Shown piece by piece: positions 1 through 9,100 of a stretch of DNA of 19,613 nt. Source of the DNA: JAUWQU01 sp964605095 (GTDB taxonomy: Bacteria; Planctomycetota; Phycisphaerae; SM23-33); assembly GCA_964605095.1 (NCBI GenBank), contig CAZSBS010000065.1, positions 1 to 19,613 on the forward strand, in the 5' to 3' direction. Under the pieces are notes generated by a model. It made no database searches and had not been told where the DNA came from. It was given only the letters and a program-made list of their open reading frames with translations. Numbering within the stretch: the first letter of the stretch is position 1; every line of letters starts with the position of its first letter. The translations under genes were made by a program, and so were the position numbers.

Positions 1-96
1 GTTCTGGTCAATCAGGTCGGGGGGAAGGTCACACCTCTCCGATTCAGCGTCCAGGACGCGCCTGTACAGCATCTTCTCCAACTGATCTTGAACCAT
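1..96 (-). CDS. N-terminal fragment of an unknown protein, cut by the left window edge
   Basis: Only the first 32 codons are visible. The protein begins MVQDQLEKMLYRRVLDAESE, a charged, probably helical stretch, and runs off the window. An AGGAG ribosome-binding site (104-108, minus strand) sits 7 nt before the ATG at 94-96, which favours that start over the ATG at 100-102, only 1 nt from the same site. The AGGAG overlaps the TAG stop of the WYL regulator upstream, so the two genes form one transcription unit with translational coupling. No family can be assigned from so few residues. Being co-transcribed with a WYL regulator, it could be its target or partner. Confidence 0.6.
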   Translation of the reverse strand, partial: MVQDQLEKMLYRRVLDAESERCDLPPDLIDQN

Positions 97-106
97 CTTC
101 ATGCTC

Positions 107-1141
107 CTATGAACAACGTTTCACCCGGTAGTTCTGGAGTGTGCCTTTAGCTTGTTCTGCTATCACGTCCGCAAGCTCCTTGGGCGCGACTACCTTGGCC
201 ATCGACCCCCAACTCAGGATCCACGGCCAGATATCGTCCAGGTGCGAGACCTCGACCTCCAGCCGCAGGCGCCCGCCGGGCATATCCTTGAGCTTCTGCG
301 AGACATGCCACTGCCGCTCGCGTACCAGTTGGGCCGCGACACCCGAGAACTCCACGACGACCCTGTAAAGCTCCGACGTCTGGTACGTCCCGAACGTGGC
401 CTTGAAGTACTCCTTGGTGTCGAAGTCGGCCGCGTGGAAGTTGAAGGTCTCCCCGGTGGCGTTGGCACTGCGGATACGGCTGACGTTGAACAGCGGCACT
501 TGGCTGCTGCGATGGTCTCGGGCGGCGAGGTACCAGGCGCCCCGCATCTGCCGCAGCACGTAAGGGTCGAGGACGTATTCCCGCTCGGCGCGGCCAAGCG
601 GGGTGTAGCTGATTCGCAGCGTCTGATCGCCGCGCAGGGCCGACTCGATGGCCTGGATGACGGCAGGGTCCACGAAGGCGGCGGCGGAACCATCGAATTC
701 CAGGCGCGGCAGCAGTTCCCGCGGGCGAACCTCCACACGGCCGGGCAGGGCTGCGGTCATCCGCTCGAAGACCTGGCGGAGCTTGGCGGCCCACGGCGTG
801 CCGGCGTAGGCATCGAGGGCCTTCTCGGCCACCATCAGGGCCAGAAGTTCGCCCTCGGTGATCAGCACGCTGGGCATGGTCCAGTTTGGCTCGGTGTAGA
901 CGTACCCGCCCTTGGCCGGGGCGTATTCGATGGGCGCGCCGAGGTCGTAGCGCATGAAGTCCACATCCCGCAGTACGGTCCGCCGGCTGACTTCGAGTTC
1001 TTTAGCCAACTGCCGGCAGTTTGGAGTCCGCCCGGCCCGGACTTGCTGGTCTATCAGCAGCACATGCCGCCAGCGTACGCGGAACTTAATGGAGCTCTCG
1101 CTCGGCCCCTTGCTCTTGCCCTTGCTAAGTTGGTCTTTCAT
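107..1141 (-). CDS. WYL-domain transcriptional regulator (helix-turn-helix plus WYL), first copy
   Basis: A 344-aa cytoplasmic DNA-binding regulator of the YafY/PafC type. An N-terminal winged helix-turn-helix (about residues 43-64, CRQLAKELEVSRRTVLRDV) is followed by a WYL domain; a literal Trp-Tyr-Leu occurs near residue 201 in GAWYLAARD. The C-terminal extension contains VRERQWHVSQK. WYL domains usually sense a nucleotide or nucleic-acid ligand and often control phage-defence operons. The start is set at 1141 because AGGAG lies about 8 nt upstream of that ATG. The in-frame ATG at 1171 and GTG at 1177 lack a Shine-Dalgarno and overlap a -10-like box. It is likely autoregulated through the operator at 1187-1201. 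It is related to the WYL protein at 16216-17220, which has VREHQWHPSQK at the same place. Confidence 0.9.
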   Translation of the reverse strand: MKDQLSKGKSKGPSESSIKFRVRWRHVLLIDQQVRAGRTPNCRQLAKELEVSRRTVLRDVDFMRYDLGAPIEYAPAKGGYVYTEPNWTMPSVLITEGELLALMVAEKALDAYAGTPWAAKLRQVFERMTAALPGRVEVRPRELLPRLEFDGSAAAFVDPAVIQAIESALRGDQTLRISYTPLGRAEREYVLDPYVLRQMRGAWYLAARDHRSSQVPLFNVSRIRSANATGETFNFHAADFDTKEYFKATFGTYQTSELYRVVVEFSGVAAQLVRERQWHVSQKLKDMPGGRLRLEVEVSHLDDIWPWILSWGSMAKVVAPKELADVIAEQAKGTLQNYRVKRCS

Positions 1142-1169
1142 GACAATATCTCCTGCTTGCTCTGCCTTC

Positions 1170-1201
1170 ATTATCACAGGTGGGTATGACAGACTGTGTC
1201 A
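1170..1201 (-). promoter_or_regulatory. Promoter/operator A of the left WYL regulator
   Basis: A perfect inverted repeat TGACA-N5-TGTCA lies at 1187-1201, and a -10-like GATAAT (minus strand) at 1170-1175, separated by 11 nt. The -10 box is 28 nt before the chosen WYL start codon. The same arrangement occurs before the DUF6569 gene (14899-14930) and, with changes, before the YbjN-like gene (16122-16153). On the minus strand A and B share CTGTCATACCCA exactly. No good -35 hexamer lies 17 nt upstream of the -10; the repeat covers that region. This would suit either a repressor blocking -35 or an activator replacing it. That WYL proteins bind it is inference. Confidence 0.6.
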
Positions 1202-1276
1202 CAGGCGACAAGAAAAGGAAAATAATTTGATCTCCGCCGTCCCCAAGCCCTCCCCTTGAGTTGGTAATATCAAGCC

Positions 1277-1535
1277 ATGGTCGAGATGCCTCCAAGTGTT
1301 CTCCAACTGGGCCGTGAGATTCAGCGGTGCGGGCTGTGTCCGCGCCGGTGCGGGGTGGACCGCCAAACCGGGCAGATCGGCGCGTGCCGCATTGGCAGCC
1401 GGGCGGTGGTGGCCTCGGTGGGCCCACATTTCGGGGAAGAGCCATGCCTTGTGGGCAGCGGCGGCAGCGGAACCATTTTCTTTGCCGGCAGCAGCCTCGC
1501 GTGCGTATTCTGCCAGAACGCCGACATCAGCCAGA
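1277..1535 (+). pseudogene. N-terminal remnant of a PflA/PflX-like radical SAM protein (COG1313 type)
   Basis: From the ATG at 1277 the translation shows the cysteine-rich N-terminus of this family (CGLCPRRCGVDR, then GACRIG), followed by GTIFFAGSSLACVFCQNADIS. Family members normally read GC-N-L-x-C-V-F-C-Q-N here, giving the CxxxCxxC ligands of the [4Fe-4S] cluster. In this copy the first cysteine is replaced by serine, so the cluster site is broken. Similarity stops around 1530-1540, where the next frame becomes the tail of an unrelated SRAP protein. The rest of the radical SAM barrel is missing. No clear Shine-Dalgarno precedes the ATG. It is best read as a decayed fragment, not an expressed enzyme; the exact right border is uncertain. 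Confidence 0.7.
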
Positions 1536-1701
1536 TTGCCGGTGGCTTGCCGCGGACGTGGCCGACCCTCAGAGCCTGCCAGGGCTGCTCAGGCCCTATC
1601 CTGCCGAGCGGATGGAGGCATACCCGGTCAGCAGCGTGGTCAACAGCCCCACCCACGAAACCGACGAATGCATCCAGCCGCTTTCGCAGTCCGGGGAGTA
1701 G
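1531..1701 (+). pseudogene. C-terminal remnant of an SRAP-domain (YedK/HMCES-type) protein
   Basis: In a different frame from the radical SAM fragment, codons from 1531 read DCRWLAADVADPQSLPGLL, then RPYPAERMEAYPVSSVVNSP, and end ECIQPLSQSGE with TAG at 1699-1701. This is the characteristic end of SOS-response-associated peptidase (SRAP) proteins, which crosslink to abasic sites in single-stranded DNA. The catalytic N-terminal Cys2 and the rest of the domain are absent. The frame does not continue the upstream fragment, so this is not a working fusion. It marks a deletion or recombination junction near 1530-1540 that joined two formerly separate genes, unless it is an assembly join. Confidence 0.72.
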
Positions 1702-1784
1702 GGGGCATCGATGTCCGAACGGGGGCTTGAAGGGCTTTTTCCAAGTGGTAGGATCATTGGATACCAACGGCAGGAGAAGCCATC

Positions 1785-2327
1785 ATGGACATCATGGAAG
1801 CCATCAGGAACCGAAGGAGCGTCAGGGCCTACGCCGACAAGCCGATCCCGGCCGAGGTCATGGGTCGGATGCGACAGGCACTTCGCTATGCCCCGTCGGC
1901 CTGCAACATCCAGCCCTGGCATTTCATCTTCGTCCAGGACGCAAAACTTCGCCAGGACGTAGCGGCCGCCGCCAAAGGGCAGCACTGGATGGCCCAGGCG
2001 CCCGTGATCGTCGTGGCCTGCGGATTCCCGGAGCAGGCGTATAAGCACATGGGCGGGCAGGGCAACAGCGTGGATATCGACTTGGCCATCGCCCTTGACC
2101 ACCTGACCCTCGCGGCCGTGGCTGAAGGCTTGGGCACGTGCTGGATCGGCGCGTTCCGCGAGGACAAGGTCAAGCAGGTCCTGAGCGTACCGGCCAACGT
2201 GAAGGTCGTGGCCATGACGCCCTTGGGCTATCCTGCCTCGCCTGATCTCATCAGGGACGTCGATGAAAGCCGTCGCAAGGCCGAAGCGGAGATCTTCAGC
2301 ATGGACAAGTTCCCCTCCGGCCGGTGA
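1785..2327 (+). CDS. Nitroreductase family protein (FMN-dependent oxidoreductase)
   Basis: A 180-aa protein, normal length for the small nitroreductase family. These are cytoplasmic FMN-binding enzymes, usually dimers, that reduce nitro groups, quinones or enoates with NAD(P)H; the true substrate cannot be told. Visible marks are the N-terminal RRSVRAYADKPIP (FMN phosphate contact), APSACNIQPWHF near residues 36-48, and GLGTCWIGAF near residues 118-127. The start is supported by AGGAG at 1772-1776, 8 nt before the ATG. It is complete and lies alone on the plus strand between gene fragments, converging on the DUF362 remnant. I see no convincing terminator after it. Its codon use resembles its neighbours. 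Confidence 0.9.
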   Translation: MDIMEAIRNRRSVRAYADKPIPAEVMGRMRQALRYAPSACNIQPWHFIFVQDAKLRQDVAAAAKGQHWMAQAPVIVVACGFPEQAYKHMGGQGNSVDIDLAIALDHLTLAAVAEGLGTCWIGAFREDKVKQVLSVPANVKVVAMTPLGYPASPDLIRDVDESRRKAEAEIFSMDKFPSGR

Positions 2328-2363
2328 TGGAGCATGTGCGGTCCGTGGTGGAGGCGGCGGCGA

Positions 2364-2690
2364 TCAGCCCTCCAGGATCGTCGTATTGTACATGTCCCCA
2401 AGCACGCCGTTAGCCAGTCTGAGATACTCGATCTGCCGGGGATTGTGGCCGAGAAGCGCACTGCTCACGGCATCGACCGGAACAGGATCGAAGCTGGCCA
2501 GGATCAGGCCAATCTTCTTGGGCGTGCCCACCAGATGCATCCCAGCCAGCACAACCGAGGCGTCCACTACGCACAGGTCCGGCGGCTTGTGCAGGCAGAC
2601 GTCGAGCACCGAGCCGGGCACCAGTTCGTTGCTGATCCAACAGCGGCAGGGCCATCGCGAAGAGTGTCCGCTGTTTCCGGATCATAATCG
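2364..2690 (-). pseudogene. C-terminal remnant of a DUF362 protein
   Basis: The minus-strand frame reads VPGSVLDVCLHKPPDLCVVD, then GTPKKIGLILASFDPVPVDAV, and further on PRQIEYLRLANGVLGDMYNT. This matches the end of DUF362 proteins, which carry the pattern PDL-x-VVDA..., G-TPKK..., D-P-V-A-VDAV and IEYLRLA. The frame is open only to about 2690, where a TGA occurs, and the residues before ISNELVPGS do not look like the family. The gene has therefore lost most of its N-terminus and probably shifted frame. No ribosome-binding site supports the GTG at 2619-2621. It starts right behind the stop codon of the nuclease-helicase gene, so it may be the host gene broken when the island arrived. Together with the nitroreductase end it accounts for the whole 2328-2710 interval. 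Confidence 0.65.
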
Positions 2691-2710
2691 GCATAATCCA
2701 ACCGACCTAC

Positions 2711-5700
2711 TCATACAGCTTTCGTGGCCGTCAGGCCGTCACTGTACTCGACCAGTCTGCAGAACAGGTTGACGAGCCGCATCTGCTCGATGCTCTGGCA
2801 TCGGGCCGCCATGATCGCTGGGCAGCCGACGACGATGGCCAGGCATTGCGCCCGCGACACAGCGACATTGATACGGTTGCGGTTGAGCAGGAACTCGGCT
2901 CCGCGGGGGCTGTCCTCCAGGGAGGAGGCACACATGGAGACGATGACCGCTGGCGCCTCCTGGCCCTGGAACTTGTCCACGCTGCCGACCCTCGCCGAGG
3001 GGCCAAGCCGCTGCTGGAGCTTTCGCACCTGCATGTTGTAAGGGGCTACGAACAAGATATCGGCCAAGGACAGCTTGCGGGAAGCCCCGTCCTGGCTCAC
3101 AAACCGCCAATCGAGGAGATCTTTGGTGATGGCGGCGATGGTTTCAACTTCCTCGTCGCAGCACTGGGCGTTGCCCTCGTGTTCCACCGGCACAAACACC
3201 ACACCATTCGTTCGCTCAAGACCCTTGCCGCCCTTCGGGCGGGTAAGGCTCCGCTTGGATGTTATTGGGTGCGGTTCCAGGCGGCCTTCGTAGACCGCGT
3301 CGGAGATGAACCGGCATATTCCGGGGTGCAACCGGCGTGTGACACCCAGAAACACGCCGAAGTCGGGCGGTATCGTGTCGTGACCGTCCAGGAGGTACTC
3401 TAGCCCAGACCGACCGCTCTCGCCGGGATGTGAGCCCTGCACCGGCTGCGCCAACTGCATCTGGTCGCCGACAAGGACGAGGTTGGCGGCGGAAAGACCC
3501 ACTGCAACCACGTTCGCCAAGCTGAACTGCCCCGCCTCGTCGATGAACAAGTAGTCGAATTGCTGCTCCAGTTCCGGGCGGGAGAACGCCCAGGCGGTGC
3601 CGCCGACCACGACGGCCTTGGCGCCGATGGCGGCCGCAATGTCGCCCGGCTCAATGCTTTTGACGAGACCATCGGCTACCAGCGGATCGTCGACATCGCC
3701 TCCCACCTTGTACAGGGGCGCTGTGGCTCCATTCCTGCCCATGGCGTCGATCACCGATTCCATCGTCTTCATGATTGCCTTGTGGCTGTTGGCAGTCACG
3801 CCCACGCGTTTGCCCCTCTTGAGCAGGTCTGCGATGACTTCTCCGCTGGCGTAGGTCTTGCCTGTGCCAGGCGGCCCCTGGACGCAGAGCGTGGTGCGGT
3901 CCAGCCGATTTACGACGTCCACGAGTTGGGGCAGCAGGTCGCCGGCATCGCTCACGATCTGGCCGCCCTTCTTTCCCTTTATGCGGGGCCGACGGCGATG
4001 AAGCAGATCGTCTACAGCTCGCGAGATCACCTTCCCAGCCGCCCACGTCTCCACGTAACGCATCACAGCGTCGGCGACCTTCTTGGCGGACACGTACTCG
4101 TCGGGGATCAGGCTCAGCCGGTCGGGCGGCGTTGACGCCGATGGGCCCAGCTTGAGCCAAAGCAGTCCTTTGGCAGGGTCGAATCGGGAGATGCCGGTGC
4201 GCACACCCAGATCGTGTGCGAAGAAGCACTTGCTGCCTTCGTGGAGCTTGGTGTCCTGGTCCGGATCGAATGCGTACTCGTAGAGCCAGGATCGCTTATC
4301 CGGCTGCTGCGGTGTTTTCGTGCGCTGCAGGCCGCCGAGGCAGTCTAGATCCTCCACCAACTCCTGTTCGGTCATCTCCTGACGGTCGAACATCCGCCAG
4401 AAGACGGGCTTCGCCTCGCGCCAATGAAACTCCAGCAGCCATGCCAGCAGTTCCTGGACGCGGCGGCGATCTGGATCCGTGACGCTCCCAGCCTCGACCT
4501 GTTTCAGCAATGTGCGGCTCAATACGGTCGCAGCCGGCTCGGCGGCGTCAGTTGCCTCTTTGTCGACCTCCGGTTCCGCTTCGGGCAGGTAGGCGATGCC
4601 GTGCTCGCCCTGGAGTCCGAGCAGCCAATCGCGCAGGCCCACAAGCGATTCGCAGTCGACGCGGTTGTAATCGCGAATCTCCGCCAGGATCTTGGACTTC
4701 TGCCACTCGCCAGACTCACCGCTGTCCAGCCATTTCTGGTAGGCAACAACCGAACCAGAGGCGCTGACGACCTGTCCCTGTCGCGGCGGCATGTACAACC
4801 GCTCCACGTCCTTGAGCGAGTAGCTCGGCGTGCCGATGAGTACCCCCTGGCGCACGACGGTGTACAGGTCCACGAAAACCTGGTGGCGAAGCAGGTCGTC
4901 AACTTGCGCCTCGCGGCTGGCGTACTTGCCCATCAGCCGCCGCAGGGCCGATGTTTCGTAGGCGGCATAGTGGTAGATATGCATGGCCGGGGCTTTCTTC
5001 CAGCGTCTATGCGCCCAATCCACGAAGTTCTCGAACGCCGACCTCTCCTGGACACTGTCATGAGCCCACCAATCCGCATATTGTGGCTGGCTGCCGTCAA
5101 GCGTGACTGCACCGAATAGGTATTCGAGCCCGCCTTCCACCAGAGGGAACCCTTCCATGTCGAAGAAGACGTCGAGCTTCGATGGTCGGGGCAGGAGCGC
5201 CACGCCCCGGCGCGGGTCCTCTGGGGCTGGCACGACGACCTGGTGGAGAGGCTTGCTCAGTCCGCGGGACTTCAGCTGCAGCGATGCCTGCACCTTGAGC
5301 CGCGACAGCACGTCGGGCTGCAACCGCGGCACATTGGCCTTGCCGGTCTTCGCCAGAGCGGTCATTGTGGAAATGCCGGCGGCTTCCAGCCGCTTGATCT
5401 GGGTGCGGGTGATACGCGCCACCCGACTGAGGTGGTCTGACTTCTCTAGGAGTTTGGCGGCATACTCCGACCAGCGGCCGAAGCTTCGCTCCAGCCCCGG
5501 CTCGGGCATTTTCGTCGGGTCGAATGCCTCCTGGAAGGTCAAGAAGGCGCGTTTGAGCCGCCTGTAGTAGTAGAAGAACTCGTCGGTCCGGAACCGGGCG
5601 TCGGCACCGTCGCCCAGGCGGAACACGAAATCCCGGGGGCGCCGCCCTTGGATCTCCTCCAGCATGTCGGCGTACGCGCAGAGTTGCACGATGAAGTGCG

Positions 5701-6160
5701 GCTTGGCGGACTTGGCCAGCTTCGTGTCGGCCGGCTCGTAGCTGAACTTGCCGAACTTCGACTCGCCCAGCACCCGGAACAGGAAGTCGGGATAGCCGAG
5801 GAATGCCTCCGCGCGAAGGCATCCCTGGTAGATAACGGATCGACTGGCCTGCATTGTTGCCACGGTTTGGTCGAAGGCGGCCGGCTTGGAGTCGATGGTC
5901 ACAAGGTCGGGGTGCTGCTTGGCCAATTCCGCCAGATACCGCGCCTCGTGCTCCTTGCCCCGCCTCTTAAGAAGTTCCATCTCCTCGCCATCCTCGTCGG
6001 GCTTCGGAGATCCGAGGGCGGGGCCGGTTCCCGCGTTTGCTGCCTTCCCCGCCGTCTTGGACTCAAAGTGAAGCCTGTCCATCCAGGACGCAAAATCCCC
6101 CTCCAAGTAAGCGATCAGGTCGTGGGGCGAGTACAGCAGTTCTTTCCCGACTCTCTGCAT
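2711..6160 (-). CDS. TM0106-type RecB nuclease / RNase H-like / UPF1-like SF1 helicase fusion
   Basis: A 1149-aa three-part enzyme. (1) A RecB-like nuclease of the TM0106 family: KRRGKEHEARYL, GYPDF, PADTKLA (D-x-K core near residue 145) and the QLCAYADML motif. A helix-hairpin-helix-like stretch follows near 245-300. (2) An RNase H-like exonuclease domain (YprB type) with FFDMEG near 333 and YNRVDCESL. (3) A UPF1-like SF1 helicase: GPPGTGKT near 761, FIDEAGQ near 870, LVGDQMQL, DKFQGQE near 1060 and NRINVAVSRAQ. All key residues are present, so it should be an active ATP-driven nuclease. The start at 6160 has AAAGGA upstream and leaves 13 nt after the SNF2 gene; an in-frame extension to 6421 would overlap that gene. 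It is the last gene of the operon. Confidence 0.88.
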   Translation of the reverse strand: MQRVGKELLYSPHDLIAYLEGDFASWMDRLHFESKTAGKAANAGTGPALGSPKPDEDGEEMELLKRRGKEHEARYLAELAKQHPDLVTIDSKPAAFDQTVATMQASRSVIYQGCLRAEAFLGYPDFLFRVLGESKFGKFSYEPADTKLAKSAKPHFIVQLCAYADMLEEIQGRRPRDFVFRLGDGADARFRTDEFFYYYRRLKRAFLTFQEAFDPTKMPEPGLERSFGRWSEYAAKLLEKSDHLSRVARITRTQIKRLEAAGISTMTALAKTGKANVPRLQPDVLSRLKVQASLQLKSRGLSKPLHQVVVPAPEDPRRGVALLPRPSKLDVFFDMEGFPLVEGGLEYLFGAVTLDGSQPQYADWWAHDSVQERSAFENFVDWAHRRWKKAPAMHIYHYAAYETSALRRLMGKYASREAQVDDLLRHQVFVDLYTVVRQGVLIGTPSYSLKDVERLYMPPRQGQVVSASGSVVAYQKWLDSGESGEWQKSKILAEIRDYNRVDCESLVGLRDWLLGLQGEHGIAYLPEAEPEVDKEATDAAEPAATVLSRTLLKQVEAGSVTDPDRRRVQELLAWLLEFHWREAKPVFWRMFDRQEMTEQELVEDLDCLGGLQRTKTPQQPDKRSWLYEYAFDPDQDTKLHEGSKCFFAHDLGVRTGISRFDPAKGLLWLKLGPSASTPPDRLSLIPDEYVSAKKVADAVMRYVETWAAGKVISRAVDDLLHRRRPRIKGKKGGQIVSDAGDLLPQLVDVVNRLDRTTLCVQGPPGTGKTYASGEVIADLLKRGKRVGVTANSHKAIMKTMESVIDAMGRNGATAPLYKVGGDVDDPLVADGLVKSIEPGDIAAAIGAKAVVVGGTAWAFSRPELEQQFDYLFIDEAGQFSLANVVAVGLSAANLVLVGDQMQLAQPVQGSHPGESGRSGLEYLLDGHDTIPPDFGVFLGVTRRLHPGICRFISDAVYEGRLEPHPITSKRSLTRPKGGKGLERTNGVVFVPVEHEGNAQCCDEEVETIAAITKDLLDWRFVSQDGASRKLSLADILFVAPYNMQVRKLQQRLGPSARVGSVDKFQGQEAPAVIVSMCASSLEDSPRGAEFLLNRNRINVAVSRAQCLAIVVGCPAIMAARCQSIEQMRLVNLFCRLVEYSDGLTATKAV

Positions 6161-6173
6161 CGACGATCCTTTT

Positions 6174-9100
6174 CTATTCTGCGGGCTGAGGGCACTCGGG
6201 CTTCCATACCTGCAGATCAACCCGCAACTGGTCCAGCATCTGCGGGGGTAACGGTATGACCGAGAGATTGGCTTCCTTCCCTTCCGCGTCGGCCACGTCA
6301 TCTCGCCCCTCTGCGTTTTCTGCCGCGAAATCCCCGCCTGTAAGGACCTCGAAAGTCTGTGCTCGAAGCCGCAATTCCTCGTACATGCGTTCGTCGTAGG
6401 TCCCTGCCAGGAAGGGCACACCTACCTCCAGGAACGGCTTATCGCTCTCGGACGTAAGGGATCTCTCGCGGAATGTCTTGCTGCCGATCCGATCCACCCG
6501 GCCGGTGCGCTGCTCCAGGGTCGCAGGATTCCACGCCAAGTCGTAGTGAATGACATGCCGGCAATGCCGGTGCAGGTCTATTCCTTCCTGTCCGACCGTT
6601 GTGCAAATCAGGATTTCGGGCAGCAGGGGGGTGTTGAATCCGTTGAAGATGCGCTCGCGGGCCTGGAGGAACTTGCCCCCTCCTCCGCCCTTGGCAATGG
6701 CGACGAACTGTTGGTCTCGCAGGTGGGTGGCATCGTAGAGGGCGTACCGGGCCGAGTAAAGGTCTTCCGGATCCGAAAGAGAGCCGCTTGAGGCCCTCAG
6801 ATCCTCGACGAACACTGCAATCCGGTCTGCCATGCTTTCCCGTTGGTCTCGTATCTGGCCATAGAAGGCCTCAACGAGCAGTTCTCCCCACCCGCTCTCC
6901 TCCCGCTCCGACCGATCCGGCAAGAGGCGAAGCAGCACCGATTCACGCAGGAGCGCCCTCCTGAGGGCCTGGAACACTAACAGCCGGCTTACCCAGTCGA
7001 ATTCTCCGTTTTGCTCGCTGAGAGGCCACAGGTGATCGTGGATGGCCTGGATCGTCTTGGACGATGGGGCCGTCGCTGACTGCCACTGTTCGATTGGCTT
7101 GGGACCAAGCCACAAGCTCGGAGCTTCGGCGTAAGCATCCAGCAGTGCCACCTGGCCCTGCTTTCGGGCCCTGTCACGAGTGGCAGCCAAGTCCTTGGCC
7201 AACGCCCGGTCTTTCTCCCTGAGTCGGTCATCATCAGCGTCATATTCATAGACGTGATGCACGCCTCGCTCATCAAAACTGGTCCGTTCCTCGGTCTGCG
7301 TGCCTGCCGATCCAGTGTCTTCAGCATCTCCAACCGAGTCCTCATCCTCGAGTCCGTAAGGATGACTGACCCACGACAGCTTGGCCATTTCCTTCAGAAG
7401 CCTGCCGAACGGGCCCGATGGGGAGAGCTGCTTTAGGAAGCGCCGGGCCAATACGCACTCCGTCGCCCGGTTCAGGAATACCCGGTCAATGCGCTCACCG
7501 CGCAGGTCGACACCAAAGGCACGCGACAGCTTGGCCAGTTCCAGCAAATCGTCGTCGTTCAGGCGGAACTGCTCCGGGCCGGGAAGGCCGTTGGCTTCGT
7601 CTTTGGCCCTGCCCAGCCAGATGAGAGACCATAGCAGCCGATCTAGCCCCAGGCCAATCAGGTCCCGTTCGCGGCCGGTGAGGCGGCCGCGAAGGGTCCG
7701 TAAGGCATTTCCACCGCCAAGACATGCCTTGCGCCGCTGGTCGAGTTCCAAACGTATGCGTTTGTCGATGATGGCCCGCAGTCGCTCGGCCGTGTTCACC
7801 CGGAAGCAGAAAACCAGGACCTTTTCTCCGCCGCGCCACCTTTCAAGCACGGCATCTACCACTTGCCGGACCTTGGGGTGGTCCTCGTCCTGATCCTCTG
7901 TCACCATGCCCATGAGCAGGTCGAGGTAAACCTGCCCTACCGCCGAATCCTTGAGGCGCTTCTTGACGTCCCGGCCCTCCGCGCTGTGCAACAGAGTTGA
8001 GTAGCAGCCGGTCAGAGCGCTTCCCAGCGAGGACCTACCTTTACCCTTTTTCATTTCGGAGACACAGCGCATGAGGATGTAGTGGGGCAGCTCGCCATTT
8101 CCGCGAACATCCAGCCCGGGGGCGTAGTGGAGCAAATGGCTATCCGCCCTTGCGGCAATCCGGGCCTGGGGCTGGGTGTACTCCATTCCGACCCGGAACA
8201 GGCGATGGTCGGTTCCACGGCGATGCCGGATGACCAGGTTGCCCATTTCTGTCGACAGGTCGCAGTTGTACGCGTACAGAAGCAACGCTTCCCGCATGAG
8301 CTGGCGGAGATCCGGATCGATGCCGGCCAGCGCCCCATTGACAATCCGCTGGAGATGGCCGTCTTGCTTGCTGACAACGCCGTCGCCTTTAGCCAGTTGT
8401 CGCAGCTGCTGTCGTGCCGAGCAGAGAGAGGGGTACATCCAGACGTTCATCAAGTCATCGGTTTTGAGCCGCTGCGGCAATCGCGCCCAGGCCTTGGTGA
8501 ACCGCTTGCTTGCCTGCTCGGAATTCCACAGAACTGGGCGAACGACTTCCTCGCGGTATTCGATCAGTTTTTCGCACCTCACCGCGGAATCGCGCTGGGT
8601 GGGGCAAGGCATGATGTAGTCAGAGACCTTGAGAATCTCGAGCATCTCTTCCGGCCTAAGCTGGAATGGGGTGGCCGTAAGGAGCAGCGCCCGCCGGACG
8701 TGCGGCGCGATGTCCGTTTCGAATGTCCGGAAGCCATTGGCGCCGCTGGAAGGCCCATTTTTCCAGTTGTGGGCCTCGTCCACGATCAGCAGGGGAAAAG
8801 CCTGACGGATTAACCTAAGGGTGCACCAGCGATATATCCGGGTTAGCCGACCGTCGATGCCCTTCGTGCCGAATTTGCTTGCCCTGTCTTTCGCATATGG
8901 CTTTGAGACTTCCTTGCATATCTCCAAAAGGTCGTCGATATTCCCAAACTTGCGATCAAAGTCGTTCACCGCCGCCAAGAGCTCATCTTCATTGAAGAGG
9001 AGTCGTTCTGCCTCCCATTCGTCGATCCGCGTAAGCGAGCGGGGATTCGTGGGCCATCCGGCCGGGGCGCCTCTAAGCAGACGCTCCCGTGCGTCGACCC

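Noticed and set aside
152..1189. Long plus-strand open frame opposite the left WYL gene
   Set aside because: It is an antisense by-product of high GC; the translation has no domain logic, while the opposite strand encodes a clear WYL protein.
6161..6421. N-terminal extension of the nuclease-helicase
   Set aside because: It overlaps the SNF2 gene in another frame; the ATG at 6160 has a ribosome-binding site and starts the family-like YSPHDLIAYL.
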